From Setaria digitata (Eukaryota; Nematoda; Chromadorea; Rhabditida; Setariidae): a stretch of DNA of 64,000 bases. The position numbers were made by a program, and so were the translations under genes. Below are positions 1-11,696 of the stretch, in pieces. The DNA lies in the NCBI GenBank assembly GCA_003640385.1, contig RCAB01000256.1, positions 26,233 to 90,232 of the forward strand. Direction: 5' to 3'. How positions within the stretch are numbered: position 1 is the stretch's first letter; each line of letters begins with the position of its first letter. A model generated the notes under the pieces. It did no database searches and had not been told where the DNA came from. It worked only from the letters and a program-made list of their open reading frames with translations.

Positions 1-196
1 TAATCTGTCCAAGTTTAATTCATTCCTGTGACGTTATATTCCCCAAACAGGCTTTAAAAGCAAGCAAAGTAAATATTGTTGTAACAGGTAAACAATATAC
101 TCATAACGTCATTGTATCACATGTGTTTAGCGCAGCTGTTGATTTTATGGCTGCAAGTTTATTTTTCTCACATCAACTTAATTCCATCTCTTGCAG

Positions 197-957
197 AAAA
201 TATGCCATCCTGTACAAATGGTGTGCTTTTTTAAAGAAACTGAGGTGCCTATACCTCACACTTATCGCGAAATTGAACACACTTTGAATGCAGTGCGTAC
301 ATTGCTGAATCATTATCAGGAGCAGACGAAGTAAGCCTACTCATCTTTACGCTGCATATTTATCTTTTAATGTATGTTTTATACTACATTTTTGTTCTCC
401 GTGGAACTCGGTTGTCATTCATCCCTTCGGATATATTTCTTTCTTCCCCGGTAGAAGTAAAGTATATTTGAATTTCCTAATTCTAAAAACCTGCTATTCA
501 TCCAACTGTGGGTATTTTTCGTAATTTCGTGAAGGAGATTTTGTCCATACACTAGTTATCTAGTCATTTACTATTTTATTCATCTGTTATCCCCGCTATG
601 AATCTTTATTTAATTTAAATTAGAGATTTAAGCTTTGTGACTCTTGGTGATTTGTGTTCATCAGTTGTATTCATCATTTTGCATGACTGGAATGTACGTA
701 TGAATAATATTTACAGCGTTATTGTTTGGGAAGAAAGTGACTATCGGCAGTTACCGTCATTCAGTGAAAGTGAACATACAATTGATTCAGCATGGAATGG
801 TTCGACGGATACGTCCGAACATGGGAGCATTTTCAATTTCGCTCAATCTTCCTCTTCTTTCGATCCTATAACGCCAGTGCAGGAGACACCTGAATTATCT
901 GCAACAAATATTTCACAGCCAAAAACTAGAAGCTTCAGCTCTCTTGTTAGTTTCTGA
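197..957 (+). CDS. 3' end of an unrecognised multi-exon gene (partial)
   Basis: Two exons join in frame. Exon 197-330 follows a TTGCAG acceptor and ends before a GTAAGC donor in phase 2. The last exon, 717-957, follows TTTACAG and ends in TGA. The 134-nt exon is open in only one frame. The encoded C-terminal tail is about 124 residues: an amphipathic stretch (HTYREIEHTLNAVRTLLNHY), then a Ser/Thr/Pro-rich, probably disordered end (QSSSSFDPITPVQETPEL). I do not recognise the family. A possible further exon at 51-87, between CCCAAACAG and GTAAAC, does not join in a compatible phase, so it is left out. The start of the gene lies outside the window. Confidence 0.5.
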
Positions 958-2820
958 TAAGGCCCTCAAACTAAAAAATTATTTCTATTAACAGTGCATG
1001 AATATAAATTCAAATTTTTGAATTCCTCCAATTTCAGCGCGAAAGTTTAGTACTAAAAAATCATTTGGAGCATAAATAAACTTATGCAGCATTACCAATC
1101 AGTTTTAATTCACGCCATGTTTGGTTCAATACATCTTTTTACGGGCAATTGTTGATTTCTGATATTTAATCTACTTTTTTCAATTTTTTTACTATTTCTC
1201 AATTACAAACATTGCATTGATATGGGTGATTTTACTGGTAAGAAATGTTGTTTAAAAAGATGTGTGATATATAGTTTTTGCTTAGGTTTGCTCTTGAACA
1301 GAAGTTTTTATCCTTCGAAATAGATGTAATACATTTTCTGAAAAAAACCTACAGCAAGTATAAGTATCTGTCGAGGGTTTTACATATTTACTTATTCTGT
1401 CATTAAAGTCCCTCGTCTAAGATTTCCACAAATGTTTCATCTTTGTGTTTTCAGTTTCGTGGTTTTATAATGTTAGTTTAACTCATATATGAAATATATT
1501 TCATAGTTATCATAAAAAATGTAAGAAAATATGTGAATCCTTCGATCGCTTGAGATGTACTACGCAAAGTTTTACGGAACATCGTGATGTTTGTACATTA
1601 TATTTGTGGCGATACGGTTTTAATTCTTCATTTATGACATTGTTCTGTTGAGGCTTTTAGTAAAATTCGCATTGTCTTTTTCAAAAATAGAAAAATTCGT
1701 AGTTTTGTTTGGACCAGTTTACCATGATGTTGGTAAATATCATGTGTTCGTTCCACTGTGGTTCGTTTTTTGTGTGTTTATCATTTTAAAATAATGATAG
1801 TAATAACAGCAAAAAGTATAGAACCGTAAGGAAGGTTTTGTGGAGTGATCGTAGACGAATAACAACATTGTTATCTAAAAAAAAAATGTTATTTTTTGAT
1901 TTTAATTTCTTAAAGCGGTGAAAAATCAGTCTATGTGCGCTTTAGATTGTTGGAAGGAATGAACTTTAGATTCTATGGAAAGGTAGATGGAGTAAAATTG
2001 ATGGGCTTTTTGCAGCATTCACGTGACGAAAGTGGAAAGAGTTTATCAGACGAAACATTCTGATATTTATCTTTTTAAATTTTTGAAATTTAAGTCATAT
2101 TTAGTATTGCCATAATCTTGTTCGCATGTTAAAAGTTTGATGCAACAGCTAGTTTCTGACAAGAAAAAACAAAATTGAGTGCACAAATAGTAGATCTTTG
2201 AAAGTCCATATTTGTTGACTGAATTGCCCGCAGTATCTGGTTTATTGCTTGCCTTTCCATCGCCATTTTAATCTGGGACAATTTTGCCAGGTGAATTATG
2301 GTAAATTGATTTAGAGTTCCTATCTTCATATTTGACTAACAATTAAGAGTTTCAATTTAACGAACATTTATGCTGAATTTACCTTGCGAGAGATTTTCTT
2401 TTTGAATTGGATTTTTTTTGGCTTCGTGCAACTCCAGATAGCCGAAATTACAGTCAGTTAGAGTTAGAACAGAATAAGAAAAATAGTGCATGAATTTTAA
2501 CTTCAACACAATTACTAATGAAACAAACGTTTGAGTCAAGCACAAATATCCCAAACAGTTTTCTGGCCATTTTTTTTTTTTTTTTTTCGAGAAAATAGGT
2601 ATTCATTCGACCAACGCCTATCAGTTCGATAACTTTTCACTGTTAAACTCAGGAAATTTATTCGTTTGCAGTGCTAAACTAGAAATATATCATGATAAAT
2701 TAAATAGTGAAATCTTTGGGGATGAAATAGCAATTATAATATTAGAGTTAGTATTTCATTTCTAGGTTTTAAATTTAATACTCGAATGAATATCCAGGTA
2801 AAACGTGCTTCTTTGACGTT
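958..2820. other. intergenic, no gene seen
   Basis: About 1.9 kb of AT-rich sequence between the end of the first gene and the 3' remnant of the guanylate cyclase. It holds only short, compositionally biased open frames, poly-A/T runs (for example about 2570-2587) and no splice-bounded coding segment that I could support. Its left part is presumably the 3' UTR of the upstream gene. Confidence 0.6.
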
Positions 2821-2821
2821 T

Positions 2822-5800
2822 CACTGACATGAATTCATCGCTGTACACCTTTCTACTGGAACTGTTTTTCCGAACAAACAGTAACTGAAAAGGAAATATA
2901 GAAATGAGTGTTTTGGATATCTGTTCGGCAAAGTTATCAGAGAAATGAGTGATATGGTCGAATCCAGTTCTCCTACAATGCCTACTTCATCAACCGAGAG
3001 GCATCGTAATTCCAACAATTCCGGTAATAACTGAACCCTATGCACACCATACGGATCTCCAATGGTATATTATTGGTTCCTGGACGCATCACCGATCTTG
3101 GCCGATGGCCATGTTTAAGATAGTTTCGCGTGATCGGTACACTGCGTGGGTACGGCACAAGCTGCCATGTAAGCATCGCCAATAGTTTCAACTTTGTAAA
3201 CACCGCTCTAAAAGCTGAAGGAATAGAACTTCATAGCGCCAGCAGTAGCTGGTATTTCATCTTTGAGAAACTTCGATCTTAATAAGCCAATAATTGCAGA
3301 AGATTTAGTGTAAAGTAAAAAGAATAGAGATAATTTATGCTAAGGGTTTATTTACTATGCAGGAAAAATTTGCAAATGTACTGGGAAATTTTCAAATTTT
3401 TAATTTTTACTTTTTCATTTACAAAATCAGGTAAGCGGGAAAAGATTCGTTTACAAATTAGGTAAATGAAAATTTGAAGGATGTTTACAATTTTAGCAAT
3501 ATAATCAAATCTGGTGTAAAGGTCGTTCGTCCAACATTTTTAAAGTGTCATGAGGTGTGCATGCAGCGCAGATCTTCGTAAATGCAACTGTATCGGAAAA
3601 GAGTAGCATTACTTCTGAATATTCATCTGAAAATTACAACTGTTCATTAGCTGTCGGAAGCAGTTAGATTCAATGCTTTCCTAGCTCATCCTTCTTTGGT
3701 TTTTGGCTTCTTTATTTTTGTTCTTGCTTATTTTTTTTTTTTCTTTATCATTCTTTGTTTCTACTTTTTCTTTTTCTTTATCAGGATTGAAATGAGAACT
3801 AAATGCAAAAGCTATTTTCAAATATAAAATAATTTAGTCCTACGCGCTTCAACCGCTTGACCTATTCGAAGAATTTCGGCAACAGATGGAGAAGCAATTC
3901 ATGTAGCAATTTTTCTGATTTATGCTTTTCAGCAGCTATTTTTTCAGTTAATTTCCTCAAATTGTTTTTTCTTTCTTTCAATTGTTCACTGTAAAACATC
4001 AATTAACTTTCAAATGAACAAATGAAATATTCTCATTGAGTTGTTGCTTCTTTAGACAGTAGCGTTTTTTGAATTGAAGTATTTCTGTATTTCTATGATT
4101 TTATTTCCTATTTCGATTCTGAAACTCGAGTTTCAACAGTGCGATTATATTCATTAATTAATATCAAAAACCACACCATGATTTTGAAATCAATGTTTAT
4201 CCCTGGAGTTTCTTGATAATTGCTACCTTTCAACTTAACTAGTTTTCTGAAGTCTTTCTAAGTTACATCAAGACTTACAATAAGAAACGCCCAATAACAA
4301 TTGCCATGTTAACTGACTGACTAAACGATTGAATAATGTTGAACTTGAAGAGTAAGGAAAGATGTCTGAATTGATTCAAATATTTTTCATCGATAATTTG
4401 AAATTTAATTTAATGCACATATTATTACAAATAGCATTGTAATTTTATCGTTCTTTTCTTCAAGGAAACTCGTAGATTTACTATTCCTCACTATTATAAG
4501 TAAATTAAAAGGGTATAAAGTTCATATGTTTCCAATTGCAATAATTATTATTAATAAGTGAAATATTGAAATAAATAAACGTTTGTTTAATCTACAGGGG
4601 TCTTGACTGATTAACCATGATAACTTTTCGAGCTGCATCATATAGCTGTATATCATTAATGTATAATTTTCGCTGATTATGATCGGTAATTTTAGATACA
4701 TCCAACGTACCCATGTAAATAAAATGTCCATTTGATAAGAGTGTTATCGAGCCTGTTATAGCTTAATCAGTTTAGATTTTCTTGTTCTTAATCTTACCAT
4801 CGAATTAGCTTCAAGACTATCCAAAATCTTTGGCTGTATCCCTAAAATACAACAAAAATTCAAAATGGACTAACCCTTTAGTACGATTGATTGTGGACGA
4901 GTATCATTATCACTGGTATCATTCAATGCAAACACGAATATGCTGTTACGAAATGTCAACAGAGACTCGTAAATGAATGGTACCCGCAATGCATACCTTT
5001 CCATATACTCTTTATCTGTTCTTCAGTAAGCCAAAAAGTAATTAATCAGAGTACATGAAGATTATCGGACTTACATTTGGATAGATAAGTTGCACGGCAT
5101 CAGTCAGCAAAGTTACATCACATTTCAGCGATGCTGCATGTTTTCTGATCAAAACTCCTAGGAACAAATTGCGATAATAGTAAAAGATATTTTTATGCAT
5201 TATTTGCTTTTTGTCTAAAAAAAGGAAAGTTACTTAATGCACAGTAAACTGATATCTTTTATTTCGCTTATCGCAGTGTAATATTTGAAATTCTTTATTA
5301 GAGTAAATATGATATGGGAAAATAGCAGCAAATTCGCTTGATGATAAACCACATGGTTCCTTAAGTTTTGTTTTATAAGACTAGATTGTTATTCAAATAG
5401 AGGCCTATAGTCAGGTGAGAACTTGCAAATGTTTCTTCTCATCTTCTATGTCAGTAAGCTTTTTGCAAATACGCTTAAATCTTCATGAAAGCTAACAAAA
5501 TTTCCTATAGGAAATTTGAGAAAAATTATGCTAAACTGATAAAGAGCCAGATGTTACCTTTGACCATTCCTGGAAATCCTATCCGGGACAAATAGTAATG
5601 CAACAATAAGTCACCATTAAGATTCAATTCACAGCGGAAGGATGGTGGTCCATCGAGAAGGTAATATGGTCGACGAAGTAGTGGATCGTGTTCAAACCAT
5701 CCAGGAAACCCTACTGGTAAATTAGGTCTCAATGTAATTCACTTTTAATTGAAATTTGATTTCAAATGACCAGTTAGTGCTGCAAAAGAGAAGAAAATTT

Positions 5801-6093
5801 CACAGCTAAAAGTAAATTAAATTTTCTGAAAAAAAAAAAGAATACTTTGAGGTCGTACACAAGTGCTTGTAAAACTTGATCCCATCCAGCTTTCATTACA
5901 AAGTTCACGAAATATTCACCAAAAGCTTCCCAGAGCGATATAGCTAAAATCATTAGCAATGGAAATTTAAATTTAAGAAGTTTAGAATTTCTCGAAAAGT
6001 TTGGAAATAGAGAAAAGACATAAACTGAAGACTTAACTGACATTGAAGTTTATTTTTTAATTTATAAGGAACATCATCTATTTCTAACCTTGC
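2822..6093 (-). pseudogene. decayed soluble guanylate cyclase (nematode gcy-31 to gcy-37 type)
   Basis: Read on the minus strand, the pieces of an atypical soluble guanylate cyclase appear in the right order. H-NOX: 6038-6093 (weak), 5846-5943 (SLWEAFGEYFVNFVMKAGW) and 5558-5710. HNOB-associated domain: 5075-5157, 4875-5015 and 4592-4752 (ends VIMVNQSRP). Coiled-coil to cyclase linker near 3826-3893 (SPSVAEILRIGQAVEARR). Cyclase core near 3167-3195 (KVETIGDAYM) and 2830-2890 (YCLFGKTV). In the family the haem-binding His lies in a [LI]HYF-type motif, seen here as TIHYFVDH. The gene is broken. A frameshift inside 5558-5710 separates GFLDGLNTIHYFVDHITF from PSFRCELNLNGDLLLHYY with no room for an intron. 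An in-frame TAG follows the HNOBA exon. The cyclase core has stops and frame changes on both sides of KVETIGDAYM, the metal-binding FTDI motif is not found, and the FGDTVN-type motif reads FGKTVP. It most likely makes no cyclase. Confidence 0.85.
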
Positions 6094-7093
6094 CTATAAT
6101 TTAAAGACTTTCAAACACTCTTTCTCATAGAAAGGAAATGAATGGGTAATTTTGAAAGAAAACTCTCAGAACAGTTTGTGTAATTTGAGTTTTTAGACTG
6201 CAAATGATCGTTCGAATTTCACTCTCACTCTCATTCTTGTCAAAAGAAAAGATTTAATTAATTAGAACGAGTTAATTTTTATTATGCAAAGTTCCTACCC
6301 ATAACATTAGAAACAGTTCTGGCCATTTTCATTATTATTTGATCGTCGTAATAACATGTCATCATGCATTCTTCTCCCTCTCTCAGATTGCAAAAATTTC
6401 TGCAATGGGCCAAATATAACAGAGCTGTTCACGGAGGAGCAATGAGAAAAAAAAACAACTGGCCAGATGCCTTATTGGCTTTCTCCTCACCTTTCATTTT
6501 GTTGTTGAAATTCCTTACGTCGAAGTTATATTATTCTCGAATTATGAATTAACTCTTTCTTCAGCATGTTAAAGAAGAACGTAATGTGACTTAATTTCCT
6601 AAGGTTGTATATTTTAGTCTTTTATTGAAACAGTTCCAAAAAAAAAAATTTCCCAATATCAAATAATTTTAGAAGTTTGCACTGCCAAAATGTAATACAT
6701 AATTCGATTTGGTTTTTAGAAAATTCAAAATTAAGTGAAAATTATTTTTAATTGTCCCAACAACCAAAATGATAGTTACAAAGTGAAAATAAAAGAAAAT
6801 GAATTACGGACAGTAACTTCCGTTATATAAACTTAAAAGCAAATCATCCCTTTATCACCATGCAAAAAAGAAAGAAAAAAAATTAAAAAAAAAGATCATT
6901 AACATTATCCAACCATATCTGTACAAAAAGCATTGGAAATCCCTAGTCTTAGCTATTCAAATTTATTATTATTATTAGTAAGACTTCCTAACAAATAATT
7001 TTATCACGCCATCTAATAAATTTTTCTTGCACGCAACTATAATGGCTATTAAGCATTTGATTAAGTCAACTTATCGGTTTTAGCTTCTTCAAT
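6094..7093. other. intergenic; possible 5' end of the cyclase remnant
   Basis: AT-rich. On the minus strand an ATG near 6335 opens a nine-codon frame running into a GTAGGA donor, a conceivable first exon of the cyclase remnant but not supported by similarity. Nothing else coding is seen. Confidence 0.4.
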
Positions 7094-7446
7094 GTGTTTT
7101 GCTTCCAACGGTTAACTAGATGTTTCCATAAATACATATTTGATTGCACTTGTCGAAAGAAAGAGAATAATTATCTTGAACAATTCATAGAAAAGTTTAA
7201 AAATACTGCTAATTTAAGAACAAACACTCAGTCTCTTAAGCAATCTCTTAGTCTATTTTATAATTTAATGCTTTCAGAAGAAAAACAGGTATCAATGCCT
7301 TGGGCTGATACGAATAGAACAATATGAAAGTACTGGAAAATATCTTCAAATCTTTCAGAAAGACTAATAACACCTTATCAATTAATAATGAACAAAATTT
7401 TAGTGATCTATCTGAATATCGAACGGCCTTTTTATTAGCACTCTAA
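7094..7446 (+). CDS. putative small two-exon gene, unrecognised
   Basis: An open exon around 7094-7288 ends in SLFYNLMLSEEKQ immediately before a GTATCA donor. A second open segment, starting at about 7363 after ...TTTCAGAAAG, gives TNNTLSINNEQNFSDLSEYR and ends LAL-stop at about 7446. Both junctions are phase 0. Composition is Asn/Ser/Leu-rich, as expected both of AT-rich coding DNA and of chance. There is no family match, no clear promoter, and the chosen ATG is only the first in the frame. It could be a fragment or fortuitous. Confidence 0.2.
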
Positions 7447-10200
7447 CAAAAATAAGTGAAGAAGTGAGAATAATGAGATTAAAAATTTTCTCTAGCTAGA
7501 AGAAATATGATTATTATCAAAGCATAATTTTGAAGGCAGATTTTTAATCAGTGTCCAGTCATCAAACTGCTTTTTTATCATTTATGCACAAATTTTTATC
7601 AAAATGCTATTTTTGGATTTATACTTTATTAACAAAAATGAAAAATTAGCCAGTGGACAAAAAAAATTTTAACTTACAAAATTTCCAGCCATGCATCTTT
7701 GTCGTACTGCTCAAAAATCATATTGCGAAAACATTTATGAAACCAACCAATCTAAAATTTTGATTGTCACAGAATGTTTATTCTTATTGCAACTATACTT
7801 TTAATCTAATCTGGAAATCAACCTATTAGAAATTCACAAACTTTTTTTCCTTTATATACGCCTAAATTGGTCTAAAATTTGAAATTAAGTTTGATATAAA
7901 TTATAAAATAGGCTTAAATAAAAGCAATAAAATGGCAGCAAATAGAAAACAAAACTAGCCATAATGGAAACAGCCAAAGGTAAAGCAGCCTAGATGATAG
8001 CAACGTGCCTAAGGCAATCAGCTACTGCGAATTGTTTCCTTTGCATATTTGATCAACAAATATATCTAAAAATCTTCATATCCACATCAGATGATGTTTT
8101 TTTTTTTTCCAGTGATATAACATTTCCTCAGATGTCGGTGAAGAAATACCTGAACTAATTAGTTATCAACTCGAAAAGTTTATTAATTAAAATTAAGTCC
8201 GATAACTGGCTATGACTTATTTTATATCCAACGGTTTCCAAATATAAGTTGGCTCCTACCAGATATTTTAGCATGGTTTTTTTCTTTTTTTTTTTTGAGA
8301 TTCAGAAGCTCTTATTCTAAAGACTGAATAGGGAATCTGATGGAAATTTACCCAAACATAATTTGTCCGAGTACCACTGATCTTTAATCAAAGTTTGTTC
8401 GCGGAGTACATCACCAAATAAAAAGTACCGTTATTGTTGAAGATTTGCCACAGCAAATTCAAAATAGAAACAGAACTGATTACCTCGAATTAGCTGGTTT
8501 TGAATTTAAAAAAATCTGTGAAACAATTTGCTCAGCCCCTAAAAAAATTAAACTCTAAGAATTAAATACGCATAAATGAACATAAACGATTCAAAGATTA
8601 ATTTACAAAAAAGAAAAGATTTTTTTTTTAAATTAATTTTTTATCAGAACAAAGAGTTATCTGTTGATAAATACTAATTAAACACATAGAAATGGAAGAC
8701 AAATTCGACGAAATAAAAGACTCTTTTTCTTCTTGAATCCTACCTAAACTCAAAATCACACAAATTTTACTATTCTCATTTATTTGGATTAAAATTCCAT
8801 ATCGATTTCTTATCAATGCACAATTCGTGTTGCACATTTTGTAAAAAACAAAAGTTTATCTCAAAACTGTGAAATTTCAAAGTTATGCAAAGTTTTCTCA
8901 CTAGAATTTTTAAAATGAAAAAATTAGAAATTCTAAAAATCAATGGCAACAGTGAAATGTTTAATTTTTGGATTGAAGAGGTGCATAATTCATGATCAGA
9001 CAAGTGGATAGTTTCAGTAAATCAGTTATCTTCAACGGCCATATCATATTATATATCATTTTAAAAGCTAGCAGGAAGTTACCTTCTTGAAGTTTCAACA
9101 AAAATATCGCGTTGAAAATTAAAATATTTAATATACCGCGGTATAAGATAAAGTTTTTATAAGAGGAAGTTGAAGACATTCGTTAAATTTGGGCGAGTTT
9201 TCTAAATTTTCGGAACTGTTCAGTTATTTGATGCATTCGGTTTTCTGGAAGTGATATGTCTCAAGTTACTTCAAATATCGAATGAAAGGACAAAACTGAT
9301 AGTAACATTTTGCAAATTGTTTAGGCCTAAGCAAATCATAAAACTAATGAAGTTATTTTGCTTTAACATAACCAACTTTCTTCTTATGCCGTGCTTTTTT
9401 TGTAAAGTGAACGAATTTACGGACTTACATGGGAGATAACGCACAAAAATAAATTTGAAAAGAAAAAAAACAGGCAAATGGATGTGCGCTTTTTAATTCG
9501 AAATAATTTCTTCCGGATATTTTCCAGAAATGTCTTTCATTTTAATTGCACAACTGAAACAATTAAATAAAAAAGAAGTGAAAATGACTATGAAGAGTTG
9601 GATCCATTTATGCGAATCGGGAGTTGAATCCATTTATGCGCAAGACAGTCTAACAATAATCCTTTCCTGACTAACCAATTTTTTAACTGATGATGCACAA
9701 CACACAAATTTCTAGTTTTTTATTACCGTCAAATGTTCTCAATGCATATCATATCCCGTAACTTTTTTGTNTCTGACTAACCAATTTTTTAACTGATGTT
9801 GCACAACACACATATTTCTAGTTTTTATTACCGTCAAATGTTCTCAATGCATATCATATCCCGTAACTTTTTTGTCATAATCATTAACAGGAAATATTTC
9901 CTACATGTCCAGAATAACTTAATACTCTACCGAGTTTGCATTCCAGAACTTTTTTCTATTTTTGAGATATACATACATTTCTCTTATAAACAGTATACTG
10001 AGGAGATCTAAAAGAGCCTTCCTTACGCGCAAGTACTAAAGAATCGGCACAGTATATAAGTGATAAATGTTGATTTAAATTACTGATGAAAACAGTGACT
10101 AATTATTTCATTTCTTACAACAAAAACTAAAGAAAGAAAACACATTTTTACTTGAATAGCAATCTACAACAAAAAGTACATGATCAGAAAGTTGGGAAAA
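7447..10200. other. intergenic, no gene seen; contains an assembly join
   Basis: About 2.7 kb of AT-rich DNA. Short minus-strand open frames at 8628-9179 have no splice context or similarity that I can recognise. The only structured item is the duplicated segment flanking the N at 9771, listed separately. Confidence 0.5.
9667..9875. repeat. direct duplicate of about 104 bp around a single N (assembly join)
   Basis: The segment 9667-9770 (starting ctgactaacc, ending cttttttgt) recurs at 9773-9875 with only two substitutions and one T fewer in a homopolymer. The copies are separated by a single N at 9771 and one or two bases. This is the signature of two contig ends that overlap but were joined with a gap base instead of being merged. 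It is probably not a biological tandem repeat. Confidence 0.85.
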
Positions 10201-10213
10201 TGGAAGCAGCAGC

Positions 10214-11240
10214 CTAGGACAGAAAACTGAGAAGAGAATAACCAATCAGCAAAACGTATGTGGTCAATGTGCATATAGTTTTCTCGAGAAAATTAGTTGT
10301 TAAAAGAATTATCATTTTCTGCCGTGAACAGTTATGAAGTAGCAAAAACAGACCACAGTTAAAGCTCGATTCTCCTCGACTTCGTATAGCAGCTTCATAA
10401 TTTGAGACAGCTGCATTTACAAGAAAAAAATTCAGAATGTCAAGAAGCTTACAATGGACAAAAAACTGAGAAAAAAGGAAAAAATAAAAAGAAAAAAGAC
10501 TGGTAATAAGCGCAGCTCCAATTAATATATCATTCCATCGCGTCTTCTTCAAACATCGACTGTCCAATTTATTGACAAAATCAAATTTCCTAAGACAAAA
10601 GTTCATCTCTAACTTCTTTACTTGCGACTTCATTCGAAAAACAAAAATTCACACATCTAATTAGTTAGTTAAACTTTGGAAATGTGGCACTGCAAACCAC
10701 GAAACTGGTCAATCATTGCATCTTCCAAAACTCTATCAGATTTCTTCTGAATGAACGGTACAAAATGGATCCGATATTAGTGAGACGGAAGAAGAATGAG
10801 AGTCAGCTCTTGAGTCCCTTCGATTCTCAGGTATTATTGCATTAGAAAAAATGAAAGGAACAATTGTCGAAATTAACAACACAAATTGATGTGCCAGCAA
10901 CGCTACATTTTACGACATTATTACTGACATTTGAAACGATCAACGATGAAGGATCAGCAATGTTCAACAACACAGATCGTTTGAAATTCAACTGAAACAA
11001 AAGATGGCTCTTTAACAAAAACAAGCCACAACACTTTGGGAAAATAATGTTTCGACCAATGGAAAACTACCCAGAAACTACCAAGTTTCTTCCGAAAAGC
11101 TGAGATAGCATGAAGTTGAAAAAAAAAAATAATTATTACAGACTTTTTTTCTTTACTTCAGTGCGATTCCTAAATTCATCTCTTCCCATTTATTGATTTT
11201 GAACAAACTATCAATCGGTATGTGCACAAAGTTGCAAATT
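10214..11240 (-). CDS. unrecognised multi-exon gene (fragments, structure unresolved)
   Basis: Several minus-strand segments have coding character and splice signals: about 11155-11240 (FVHIPIDSLFKINKWEEM, donor GTAAAG); about 10900-11000 (RSVLLNIADPSSLIVSNV after TTTTGTTTCAG); about 10760-10835 (RRDSRADSHSSSVSLISDPF, Ser-rich); 10674-10745 (SDRVLEDAMIDQFRGLQCHI between TTCATTCAG and GTTTAA); and 10214-10590 (KLDSRCLKKTRWNDILIGAA, then SNYEAAIRSRGESSFNCGLF). I could not close all reading phases and do not recognise the family. It lies immediately downstream of WDR6 on the same strand. Part of it could be the unplaced C-terminus of a neighbouring gene or a decaying gene. Confidence 0.35.
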
Positions 11241-11432
11241 AAAAATAGCGATACTGAATAATGAATTCTCAATACTCAAATTCTGGAAGAATAAGAACGC
11301 CCATTCGACAGTTGGCACAGATTTTCAAAATGATTGAAAACTAGCAAATTTAAAATTATTCATCTGTTTTGAGAATAAGGCAAATATAATAATGCATTAT
11401 ATTTAGTCGATAATCCGAAAGATATCTTTCTT

Positions 11433-11471
11433 TTTAAATATGTTTACTTTCTTAAAGTAAACATATTTAAA
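11433..11471. repeat. perfect 18-bp inverted repeat with 3-nt loop
   Basis: Left arm 11433-11450 (tttaaatatgtttacttt) and right arm 11454-11471 are exact reverse complements around the loop ctt. It lies just past the last recognised exon of WDR6. It could be a hairpin in the WDR6 3' region or a cruciform-prone AT palindrome. Confidence 0.8.
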
Positions 11472-11696
11472 TGCTTTGCTACAAAATATTATTCTTTCTA
11501 AAGAGGCAAATTGTCGAGATTTAGAAAAGAAAAAAAACTAGGTGAATTAGGTAATGTTCGCATAAAGATGCTTTTTCAAAATTTAAAGCCCTGCTTTCTC
11601 ATTCAAATAAAAAAAAGAGAAAAAAACTACCGAAATTTAGTACATTCGGATAAATCTTTCATTAGGAACAACAAATATACAGTCCCATTAACTTAC

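Noticed and set aside
2949..3203. Open frames on both strands of a GC-richer block, which at first looked like a small plus-strand gene.
   Set aside because: The minus-strand third frame reads KVETIGDAYM and neighbouring cyclase motifs, so the block is a cyclase-domain remnant and the other frames are shadows.
10842..11024. Plus-strand frame ending DEGSAMFNNTDRLKFN and a plus-strand MDPILVRRKKNESQ exon nearby.
   Set aside because: The minus strand shows stronger coding character and splice signals over the same bases; the plus frames have stops and no matching junctions.
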